64,000 bases of DNA from Mycobacterium parmense (GTDB lineage: Bacteria > Actinomycetota > Actinomycetes > Mycobacteriales > Mycobacteriaceae). The translations under genes and the position numbers were made by a program. The DNA lies in contig NZ_AP022614.1 in NCBI RefSeq assembly GCF_010730575.1, positions 2,790,001 to 2,854,000 of the forward strand. The letters run 5' to 3'. The notes beneath the pieces are model-generated. The model had not been told where the DNA came from, did no database searches, and worked only from the letters and a program-made list of their open reading frames with translations. This document shows, piece after piece, positions 58,120-64,000 of the stretch; position 1 is the first letter of the stretch, and every line of letters begins with the position of its first letter.

Positions 58120-58864
58120 CGCGTTCCGGGCCGACCGTCGACAATCGCTCGCCGAGCACCGTCGGCGCCCGCTCGGTTTCGTCGGCCATCTCCTGATACC
58201 GCCGGGACTTCATGGCGATGCGGTTCTCGAATTCCATCGCGGCGTCTGGTTTCATCTCGAGATCCTCTGTGTGTTGGCGGGACAGGTCGTTGAGGACGGA
58301 ACCGATCTCGGACGCCGCGGCCTGCCGACCCACCACACCCGCGTTGAGCGCGTTGGTCGGCATCGCCGGGAACAACGCGTCCTCGGGCGCCTGGCAGATG
58401 GTGGCGCCGCCCCGCGAACGGATGGCGGCCAGCCCCAGCACGCCGTCGTCAAGCGCGCCCGAGAGCACAACGCCGATCGCCCGGGAACCGAACGCCAAAG
58501 CCACCGAGCGGAACAACGCGTTGATCGCGGGCCGGTGCCCGTTTTCGGTCGGCCCCTGCGACAGCGCGACCCGTCGGCCGGCGACCAGCAGGTGGCGGTC
58601 GGGTACTCCGACATAGATGCGCCCGGGCTCGAGTTCGGCGCCGTCCTGCGCGGCGACCGCGGGCAGCGGCCCGCTGCGGTCGACGATCCGCGCCAGTACG
58701 CTGGGCGCGCCGGCCGGCACATGCAGGACGATCAGATAGGCGTAGGGCAGTTCGGCGGACAGGCCGGCGGCCAGCCGCGACAGTGCTTCGACCCCGCCCG
58801 CCGAGGCACCGATCGCGACCACCGCACGCAAGTCTGGGTTCTCGCTGGTCGCGTCAATCACCAC
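58103..58864 (-). CDS. CheB-type methylesterase with C-terminal extension
   Basis: The 253-residue protein has a CheB domain (residues ~12-190) with the catalytic triad: Ser of VAIGASAGGVEALSR near 21, His of IVLHVPAGAPS at 48, and Asp of VVLSGALDDGVLGLAAI at 140. It has no receiver domain. The tail of about 60 residues (DLEMKPDAAMEFENRIAMKS onward) ends in a glycine run. It is the first gene of the minus-strand unit CheB, STAS-HATPase, CheR-PAS. A substrate protein is unknown; no MCP is nearby. Confidence 0.85.
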   Translation of the reverse strand: MVIDATSENPDLRAVVAIGASAGGVEALSRLAAGLSAELPYAYLIVLHVPAGAPSVLARIVDRSGPLPAVAAQDGAELEPGRIYVGVPDRHLLVAGRRVALSQGPTENGHRPAINALFRSVALAFGSRAIGVVLSGALDDGVLGLAAIRSRGGATICQAPEDALFPAMPTNALNAGVVGRQAAASEIGSVLNDLSRQHTEDLEMKPDAAMEFENRIAMKSRRYQEMADETERAPTVLGERLSTVGPERGGGGG

Positions 58865-59022
58865 TTTCGACTACCCCTGCTGAGCGTAGGTATTCCGTGC
58901 GTCCACCGATAGTGCAGCCCGTCGGCGCATCGGGTTTTCCCGACGGGACAGCCGGGCATTCCGCATTGAGGCTTGTTTGGGCACTGGACGTCCACACAGG
59001 TTGATGTGCACGGGAGGATGTC

Positions 59023-59280
59023 ATGCCGAATTCATCGATAAAGAACGAGAAGATGTACCGCGAGCTGCGCAAACAGGGTGACTCCAAGGAGAAGGCGGCG
59101 CGTATCGCGAACGCCTCCGCCGCGCGGGGCACATCGTCGGTGAGTCGCAAAGGCGGCAAGTCCGGCTCCTATGCGGACTGGACGGTGCCGCAGCTGCGGC
59201 AGCGGGCGAAAGAGCTTGGGATGTCGGGCTATTCGAAGCTGAACAAGGACAAGCTGGTCGCCAAGCTGCGCAACCACTGA
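59023..59280 (+). CDS. Small basic protein with Rho-N-like C-terminus (DUF7218 type)
   Basis: The 85-residue product starts MPNSSIKNEKMYRELRKQ and continues with SKEKAARIANASAARG, a motif seen in small DUF7218-type proteins. It ends in a Rho N-terminal/SAP-like helix pair (VPQLRQRAKELGMSGYSKLN, then KDKLVAKLRNH) that binds nucleic acid in related proteins. GGGAGGA lies eight bases ahead of the ATG. Upstream, GTTT-N16-GGGCA (58934-58958) resembles a SigF promoter with one mismatch. A DNA- or RNA-binding stress role is inferred. Confidence 0.75.
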   Translation: MPNSSIKNEKMYRELRKQGDSKEKAARIANASAARGTSSVSRKGGKSGSYADWTVPQLRQRAKELGMSGYSKLNKDKLVAKLRNH

Positions 59281-59286
59281 CCGGTG

Positions 59287-59636
59287 TCAGCCGGTCAGCC
59301 CAAGCCGCTTCGCGAGTAGCAGGAAAGCCGCGGCGTAGTGATTGTCGGCGGTTTGCTCTTCGATGCGATCCCAGTCCAGCCGCTCCCGCACCGCCGGTCC
59401 TCGGGCGTGCGCTCGACGGAGAATCCTGCGTCGGTCAGGGTGGCCACCGCGCCGGCCACGTCGGATTCGGCCACCACCAGGTCGACGTCGTGACTGGGTT
59501 CGGGTGCGCCGTAGGCCCATAACGCGTAGCTGCCGGCCAGCGCGAACCGCGGCCCGTTCTCCTTGAGCGCCGACGCCGCACCGCGCAGCACCCGGCGCAA
59601 CTGCGTGCCGTCGGCGGGAGTGTCGAGGGTTGCCAT
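59287..59636 (-). pseudogene. Decayed nucleotidyltransferase-like gene
   Basis: From the ATG at 59636 the frame encodes the N-terminal nucleotidyltransferase part: ENGPRFALAGSYALWAYG, PSHDVDLVVAESDV and VATLTDAGFSVERTPED. It then shifts out of frame. A different frame restarts within about ten bases and gives the family C-terminus VRERLDWDRIEEQTADNHYA and AAFLLLAKRLGLTG. The middle part of the family (about 60-90 residues) is missing at the join near 59400. An internal deletion with frameshift is therefore the simplest reading. Neither fragment alone would be functional. Confidence 0.75.
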
Positions 59637-59753
59637 GGTGGCTGGGTCATACCCTCCCGATCGGCCGGGCAACCTGACCGCGCAGTAAGCAACCCTGAAA
59701 GCAACCCTTTGTAAGGCCGTTTAACTGCCGAAAAAACAGGGGAATCTCCGGTT

Positions 59754-60455
59754 ATGTCAGCCCCCGTGCATCGTGCGTACGACGCGGCCGCCGTCGTCAT
59801 CCCCGCTCACAATGAGCGGGCAAAGCTGCCGTCCTGCCTGCGCGCCGTGCTGACAGCCGCCCTCTGCGCGCCCATCCCCGTCATGATCGTGGTGGTGCTC
59901 GACGACTGCGACGACGGCAGCGCGGAGCTGGCCGGCCAATACGGACCCGACGTGCACTTCGTCCAGGTCGACGCCCGCAACGTCGGCGCGGCACGGGCGG
60001 TCGGCTTCAACTACGCCCGTTCGCTGCTCGACGCCGACGACAAGTGCTGGTATGCCACCACCGACGCCGACAGTCGGGTGGACCCCGGCTGGCTGGTGCA
60101 TCAGCTGGGGCTGGGCGCGGACGTGGTGCTGGGCGTCGTCCGGGTGACCGACTGGCGCTCGGCCGCCGACGTGGCCGAGCGCTACACCGCGGCCTATGAG
60201 GCCGACAGCGAACACATCCACGGAGCCAACATGGGCTTCAGCGCGCGGGCGTACTGGCGCGTCGGTGGTTTCCGGCCGCTGGCGACCGGCGAAGACGTCG
60301 ACCTGGTCGGGCGATTCGAGGCGGCCGGCTACTGCATCCACCGGGACACCGAATTGTCGGTCATCACTTCAGCACGAATCCAGGCTCGGGCGCCGCACGG
60401 ATTCGCTCACCACCTCAGGCAACTGAGGAGATCGGCGGCGGGTGATTGCGCGTGA
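59754..60455 (+). CDS. Glycosyltransferase family 2
   Basis: The 233-residue GT-A protein has VVIPAHNERAKLPSCLRAVL (residues ~14-33), DDCDDGS (~50) and the metal-binding DXD in WYATTDADSRVDPGWLV. The acceptor-side signature is NMGFSARAYWRVGGFRPLAT with GEDVDLVGRFEAAG. No TM helix is present, so it is a soluble or peripheral enzyme. It is the first gene of a four-gene block in which every stop overlaps the next start. The sugar donor and acceptor are unknown. Confidence 0.88.
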   Translation: MSAPVHRAYDAAAVVIPAHNERAKLPSCLRAVLTAALCAPIPVMIVVVLDDCDDGSAELAGQYGPDVHFVQVDARNVGAARAVGFNYARSLLDADDKCWYATTDADSRVDPGWLVHQLGLGADVVLGVVRVTDWRSAADVAERYTAAYEADSEHIHGANMGFSARAYWRVGGFRPLATGEDVDLVGRFEAAGYCIHRDTELSVITSARIQARAPHGFAHHLRQLRRSAAGDCA

Positions 60456-61396
60456 CGGCGGGCCTGGTTAAGCACTGGCTGGAAACGGGGCGACTCGAGC
60501 TGCCGCTGCCCGCGTCGGGGCGCACGGCCGAACGCTGGCACCGGCTGGAACAACTCGCCGAGGACAACATCGTCGCGGCCCGGGTCGCCGAAGCCCACGT
60601 CGACGCCGTCGCCATCCTGCACGAACTCGGCGGCAAGCCCCCCGACCCCGGACAGCTCTGGGCTGTGTGGGCTGCCGAGGCCCCGGACGCGGTCCTGACG
60701 GCATCCCGCACCGACAGCGGGGCGATGACGCTCAACGGCACCAAGGTGTGGTGCTCGGGCGCCGGCTTCTGCACGCACGCCCTGGTGACGGCCCGGCTCG
60801 AGGACGGACGACGCGGCCTGTTCGCGGTGGCCGTGACCGACGCCACCGTCAAACCACTGCCCAGCACGTGGTGGAACGCGGGCATGGCCGGCAGCGACAC
60901 CCGGCCCGTTCAGTTCAGCAACGCCGCGGCCGTTCCCGTGGGCGATCCGGGCGACTACCTGAGCCGGCCGGGTTTCTGGCACGGCGCGATCGGCGTGGCC
61001 GCCTGCTGGCTCGGCGGGGCGCGCCGGGTCGCCGACCCGCTCTACCGCAGCGCCGGCAGCCAGTCGGCCGACGCGTACTCGCTGGCGCACCTCGGCGCGA
61101 TCGACGCCGCGCTCGCCGCCGGCGACGCGATGCTGGCCGCGGCCGCGGCCCAGGTGGACTCCGACCCGTTCGACCGGTCCGGCACCGCGCAATTGCTGGC
61201 CCGGCGCGTCCGCTCGGTGGTGGAACACGCGGTCGACGAGGCCATCACCCGCACAGGTCGCGCCCTGGGGCCCGGCCCGCTGTGTCAGGACGGCCGGCAC
61301 GCGCAGCGCGTCGCGGACCTGAGCATCTACATCCGGCAAAGCCACGCGGAGCGCGACCTGGCCGAGCTCGGTCGGCTCGCGGGCGGCCGGCGGTGA
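60452..61396 (+). CDS. Short acyl-CoA-dehydrogenase-like flavoprotein
   Basis: The 314-residue protein is shorter than usual ACADs (about 380), with a reduced N-terminal domain. It keeps the beta-domain patterns (AMTLNGTKVWCSGAGFCTHA, then RLEDGRRGLFAVAVTDATVK). The C-terminal helical domain ends LGPGPLCQDGRHAQRVADLS and YIRQSHAERDLAELG. The 'EGT' base motif of ordinary beta-oxidation enzymes is absent. Its place between a glycosyltransferase and a PIG-L deacetylase suggests oxidation of a small molecule or sugar-linked group rather than fatty acyl-CoA. The GTG overlaps the preceding stop. Confidence 0.75.
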   Translation: MTAGLVKHWLETGRLELPLPASGRTAERWHRLEQLAEDNIVAARVAEAHVDAVAILHELGGKPPDPGQLWAVWAAEAPDAVLTASRTDSGAMTLNGTKVWCSGAGFCTHALVTARLEDGRRGLFAVAVTDATVKPLPSTWWNAGMAGSDTRPVQFSNAAAVPVGDPGDYLSRPGFWHGAIGVAACWLGGARRVADPLYRSAGSQSADAYSLAHLGAIDAALAAGDAMLAAAAAQVDSDPFDRSGTAQLLARRVRSVVEHAVDEAITRTGRALGPGPLCQDGRHAQRVADLSIYIRQSHAERDLAELGRLAGGRR

Positions 61397-62166
61397 CAGC
61401 GGTGGCGGCCGCGGGCAATTGCGCCAGGTTCGCGGCCAAACCGCTGGTCCACGGCGGCACGCCGGCGCCGCTGTGGGTGGCCGGCGCGGCCCTGGAGGCC
61501 CTGAAGCCGCTGGATTGGGCGGGGTGCGCGCGACTGGTCGTGGTCGCGCCGCATCCCGACGACGAGACCCTCGGCCTGGGCGCCACGTGCGCGCAGCTGG
61601 CCGCGTCGGGCATCGACGTGCAGGTGGTATCGGCCAGCGACGGCGGCGCCGCGGTGCCCGGCGCGACGCCGTCGGAGCGGTACCGGCTGGAAACCACCCG
61701 CAAGCACGAACTTGCCCGGGCGACAGACCTTTTGGGTGTCCGGCCGCCCACGTCGCTGGGCCTGCCCGACGGCGAGCTGGCCGACCACGAGGACCGGCTC
61801 GCCGACCTGCTGACCGAGATCCTGGCGGCCACGCCCGGGACGTGGTGCGCGGCCACCTGGCGGGTCGACGGCCACCCCGATCACGAAGCCGTCGGGCGCG
61901 CCGCGGCCACGGCGTGCGCCCGCACGGGCGACACCCTGCTCGAATACCCGGTCTGGATGTGGCACTGGGCCACGCCGGCCGATGCGGCGGTGCCGTGGGA
62001 GCGGGCGTGCGCGGTGCGCCTGTCCGGGTGGGCGGTCGAGCGCAAGCGCCGCGCCGCACGCTGCTATCGCAGTCAGTTCGAGCCGGCCCCCGGAGAATCG
62101 TCGCCCGTGCTGCCCGCGTTCGTGTTGCAGCGCCTCCTGGCGGTCGGCGAGGTCGTCTTCCGGTGA
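61393..62166 (+). CDS. PIG-L (LmbE-like) N-acetylglucosaminyl deacetylase
   Basis: The 257-residue zinc hydrolase has the metal-binding motif VVAPHPDDETLGLGATCAQL (His54, Asp56, Asp57) and the second His site in RVDGHPDHEAVGRAA (near 155-170). It belongs to the family that includes MshB and Mca of mycothiol metabolism and deacetylates N-acetyl sugars or amides. It is not the usual chromosomal mshB, given its neighbours. Both ends overlap the flanking genes by four bases. Confidence 0.88.
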   Translation: MTAVAAAGNCARFAAKPLVHGGTPAPLWVAGAALEALKPLDWAGCARLVVVAPHPDDETLGLGATCAQLAASGIDVQVVSASDGGAAVPGATPSERYRLETTRKHELARATDLLGVRPPTSLGLPDGELADHEDRLADLLTEILAATPGTWCAATWRVDGHPDHEAVGRAAATACARTGDTLLEYPVWMWHWATPADAAVPWERACAVRLSGWAVERKRRAARCYRSQFEPAPGESSPVLPAFVLQRLLAVGEVVFR

Positions 62167-62789
62167 GCGCACGGCTCCCCGACGGCTACTTCGACGAGAT
62201 GTACGCCGGGGCCGAGGATCCGTGGCAGTTGGCGACGCGGTGGTACGAGCAGCGCAAGTACGCCCTGACCATGGCCATGCTGCCGCACCCCCGCTACCGG
62301 CACGCCTTCGAACCGGGCTGCTCGATCGGCACGCTCACCGCGCAGTTGGCCCGGCGCTGCGACCACGTCACCGCGGTCGACGTCGCCGCGTCGGCGCTGC
62401 GCACCGCGGACGCCCGGCTGCGCGAAGCCGGCTGCCGCGACCGGGTGACCCTGAAGCGGGCCTCGATGGACCAGGCGTGGCCGGCCGGGCCCTACGACCT
62501 GCTGGTGCTCAGCGAGGTCGCCTACTACCTGCGCGGCGACGCGCTGGCGGCGGTGCTGCGCGAAGAATGCCCACGGCTGCGGCCGGGCGCGGTCGTCGTC
62601 GCCGCGCACTGGCGCCACGACGTGGCCGACTACCCGCTGACGGGCGACTCGGCGCACGCCGTCATCGCGCAGACCCCCGGGCTGACCCCGCTGGCGTGTT
62701 ACCGCGACGACGACGTCGTCATCGAGATGTTCGACACCGGCGACGCCCGCTCGGTGGCGGCCCGCGAAGGGCTGCCCGGCGCGCGCTGA
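62163..62789 (+). CDS. NodS-like SAM-dependent methyltransferase
   Basis: The 208-residue protein starts YFDEMYAGAEDPWQLATRWY, a pattern of the NodS/N-methyltransferase group. SAM motif I is FEPGCSIGTLTAQLA (residues ~49-63) and motif II-like LLVLSEVAYYLRGDAL follows. NodS methylates the amino group freed by a deacetylase on chitooligosaccharides. Here too it follows a deacetylase gene, so N-methylation of the deacetylated amine is a reasonable inference. The GTG overlaps the PIG-L stop. Confidence 0.85.
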   Translation: MSARLPDGYFDEMYAGAEDPWQLATRWYEQRKYALTMAMLPHPRYRHAFEPGCSIGTLTAQLARRCDHVTAVDVAASALRTADARLREAGCRDRVTLKRASMDQAWPAGPYDLLVLSEVAYYLRGDALAAVLREECPRLRPGAVVVAAHWRHDVADYPLTGDSAHAVIAQTPGLTPLACYRDDDVVIEMFDTGDARSVAAREGLPGAR

Positions 62790-62816
62790 CCGTCCCTGAG
62801 AAGCGGGCGTGAGCCG

Positions 62817-63113
62817 CTAGGCACGGCTGTCCCCGGTCCATCCGAGAGCGGCCATGCGTCGCTCGACACGCTCGATGTCGTCCGCGGAGGGCAGCTCGTG
62901 GGTCACGCGGGTGATGGCTACCCCCACGTCGGCGCTGTCGATCGACGGGTGGTTACCGGCGGCGAGCCTGCCGATGACTGTCGGGATCTCGTCGTCTGAG
63001 ACGCGGCGCGGCAACAGGGCCAGCAGCGGGACGTAGCCGAGGGCCGGGGCTCCGGCGGGGTAACCCGCCCGGAAGAACGCCACGATGCTCGCCACCAGAG
63101 CGCGCAACCCCAT
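62817..63113 (-). CDS. DUF3349 protein
   Basis: The 98-residue protein has the DUF3349 pattern: a short hydrophobic N-terminus (LRALVASIVAFFRAGYPAGA), then YVPLLALLPRRVSDDEIPTV, and DVGVAITRVTHELPSADDIE with RVERRMAALGW. Rv0543c-like proteins share this small helical fold; their function is unknown. It converges with the four-gene tailoring block, and the two stops lie close together. Confidence 0.75.
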   Translation of the reverse strand: MGLRALVASIVAFFRAGYPAGAPALGYVPLLALLPRRVSDDEIPTVIGRLAAGNHPSIDSADVGVAITRVTHELPSADDIERVERRMAALGWTGDSRA

Positions 63114-63224
63114 CTCTCACCTCGCTAACCCACCGCACGTTACCCATCGGTGCAGGTTGCTGCCAGGGATAGCCGGGCGTGGCGGTTTGAAACATCGCCG
63201 GTGCGCACAGACCGCCCGGCGCAG

Positions 63225-63246
63225 AAAAAAGGGGGCCCGGCCCCCC
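63225..63246 (-). terminator. Rho-independent terminator of the CsbD-like gene
   Basis: On the minus strand a hairpin with a GC-only stem (GGGGGCC paired with GGCCCCC, short loop) is followed by six T residues. It lies about 27 bases after the CsbD-like stop codon. It is the clearest intrinsic terminator in the window. Confidence 0.85.
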
Positions 63247-63272
63247 GTTGGACCGGACACCCCGCGTCAGAA

Positions 63273-63509
63273 CTACTGATTTTCCTTCTGACGTTCTTCG
63301 GCCGCCTTCGCGCCGGCGCGCGCCGACTCGGCCTCGGCTTCCTTCTTGCCGGCGTCGCGTTGGGCGTCGGCCTTGTCCTGTTGCGCCTGGCCCTCTTCGA
63401 CCAGGTCGTCGCGACCGGCGACCGTGCCGCCGACCTCTTTGAGCTTGCCCTTCACGCCCTCGACGGCGCCCTTCACGGCTTCCTGCGGACCGCTCTTGTC
63501 GTCTCCCAC
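63273..63509 (-). CDS. CsbD-like stress protein
   Basis: The 78-residue charged, helical protein has VKGAVEGVKGKLKEVGGTVA followed by DDLVEEGQAQQDKAD, the CsbD pattern (lysine-rich, VKGKxKExxG). A Lys/Glu/Ala tail follows. It has no cysteine and is probably disordered in part. The GTG at 63509 has a strong GGGAGG upstream. A GTTT-N15-GGGAA element at 63584-63607 on the minus strand resembles SigF promoters with one mismatch, 75 bases before the start. CsbD proteins are general-stress proteins with unknown mechanism. Confidence 0.85.
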   Translation of the reverse strand: MGDDKSGPQEAVKGAVEGVKGKLKEVGGTVAGRDDLVEEGQAQQDKADAQRDAGKKEAEAESARAGAKAAEERQKENQ

Positions 63510-63714
63510 GAGTCGACCTCCCTTTGGTTGTGGCTTGCACTTGCCCGGTGTCGGGAATCGGCTCCGGGCATGCACCAGACGGCTTCCCGCCCGGCGCGCG
63601 ATCAAACACCCCGGCACGGCCGATCCGGGTCACGTGTGTTCGGCACGACATGTCCGTTTGAAGTCAGCGATGACGGGTACCAACGGATCCCGACTACGGA
63701 AGCGGGTGAGTTCA

Positions 63715-64000
63715 GTGACCACCATCGCCGTGCTGGGGGCAACCGGCACCGCCGGGGTGCGAGTCGTCGCCCGGCTGAGGGCCCGCGGATACCCGGTGGT
63801 CGAGGTTTCCCGCGGACACGGCGTCGACCTGGTGTCCGGGCAGGGCCTGTCCCAGGCGCTCGACGGTGTGGACCTGGCGATCGATGTGTCCAATCCCCGG
63901 CCCGAGGACAGGTTCTCCGACTTCACCCAGACGCTGGTCGCCGCCTCGCGCAACATCGTCGGCGCCTGCGCGGCCCACGAGGTGCAGCGGTTGGTGGTGT
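63715..64000 (+). CDS. NAD(P)-binding NmrA-like protein (3' end beyond window)
   Basis: About 95 codons are visible: VTTIAVLGATGTAGVRVVAR at the N-terminus gives the Rossmann glycine motif GATGTAG, followed by LDGVDLAIDVSNPRPEDRF and FTQTLVAASRNIVGACAAHE. This is an atypical/extended SDR of the NmrA type, often redox-sensing or dehydrogenase-like. The gene runs off the right edge, so its class cannot be settled. An in-frame ATG at 63670 is an alternative start. Confidence 0.7.
   Translation, partial: MTTIAVLGATGTAGVRVVARLRARGYPVVEVSRGHGVDLVSGQGLSQALDGVDLAIDVSNPRPEDRFSDFTQTLVAASRNIVGACAAHEVQRLVV

Noticed and set aside
61393..62166. MshB of mycothiol synthesis
   Set aside because: The PIG-L motif fits the family, but the coupled GT2, ACAD and methyltransferase genes do not match the mshB locus, and mshB is expected elsewhere.

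Overview
The window is high-GC DNA whose gene order and protein sequences match the Rv3100c-Rv3171c part of the Mycobacterium tuberculosis chromosome: smpB-ftsX-ftsE, prfB, fprA, fadE24-fadE23-fadB4, nuoA-N, the moxR3 cluster and aofH/hpx. It is a Mycobacterium. Relative to M. tuberculosis it has extra catabolic and signalling genes and lacks dosR/dosS and the PPE53 block at the expected places. This suggests a larger-genome slow grower, for example of the M. avium or M. kansasii type, but the species cannot be fixed from the sequence alone. No tRNA, rRNA, CRISPR array, insertion sequence or prophage was seen.

Layout. 1-6.3 kb (minus strand): a ferritin-like protein (cut by the window edge), a mycothiol-dependent isomerase-family protein, smpB, ftsX, ftsE, a proline-rich membrane protein, an MscS-type channel and prfB. 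6.4-9.9 kb: fprA, a Rv3134c-type universal stress protein behind two DosR-like boxes, a small membrane protein and an inositol-monophosphatase-family phosphatase. 9.9-13.7 kb: a perfect-arm palindrome, then fadE24, fadE23 and fadB4. 13.8-21.4 kb: a tightly overlapping catabolic operon (homogentisate-dioxygenase-like cupin, alpha/beta hydrolase, CaiB CoA-transferase, HMG-CoA lyase, TetR, acyl-CoA dehydrogenase, APH-family kinase, DUF6285). Its last three genes look like the LvaC/LvaA/LvaB hydroxyacyl-CoA kinase/eliminase module. 21.4-22.5 kb: a SnoaL remnant, a YceI protein and a stand-alone receiver protein.

22.8-38.3 kb is a complete 14-gene nuoA-N operon for proton-pumping NADH:menaquinone oxidoreductase. 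Most of its genes overlap by 4 bp. 38.3-42.5 kb (minus) is the MoxR-DUF58-membrane protein cluster. 42.7-51 kb holds a methyltransferase, an SDR, TetR (Rv3167c type), the Rv3168/Rv3169/AofH genes, Hpx and a second, Tat-exported amine oxidase. 50.9-53.2 kb: an SRPBCC protein with an in-frame 18-bp tandem repeat, a STAS protein and an AraC regulator.

53.3-58.9 kb is an accessory signalling island: a glycosyltransferase, CheB, CheR-PAS-coiled coil-PAS, STAS-HATPase and a second CheB, with no flagellar or chemoreceptor gene nearby. 59-59.7 kb: a small Rho-N-like protein and a decayed nucleotidyltransferase. 59.7-62.8 kb: a four-gene translationally coupled cluster (GT2, short acyl-CoA dehydrogenase, PIG-L deacetylase, NodS-like methyltransferase) that looks like an undescribed sugar or lipid tailoring pathway. 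62.8-64 kb: a DUF3349 protein, a CsbD-like stress protein with a textbook terminator, and the start of an NAD(P)-binding protein cut by the right edge.
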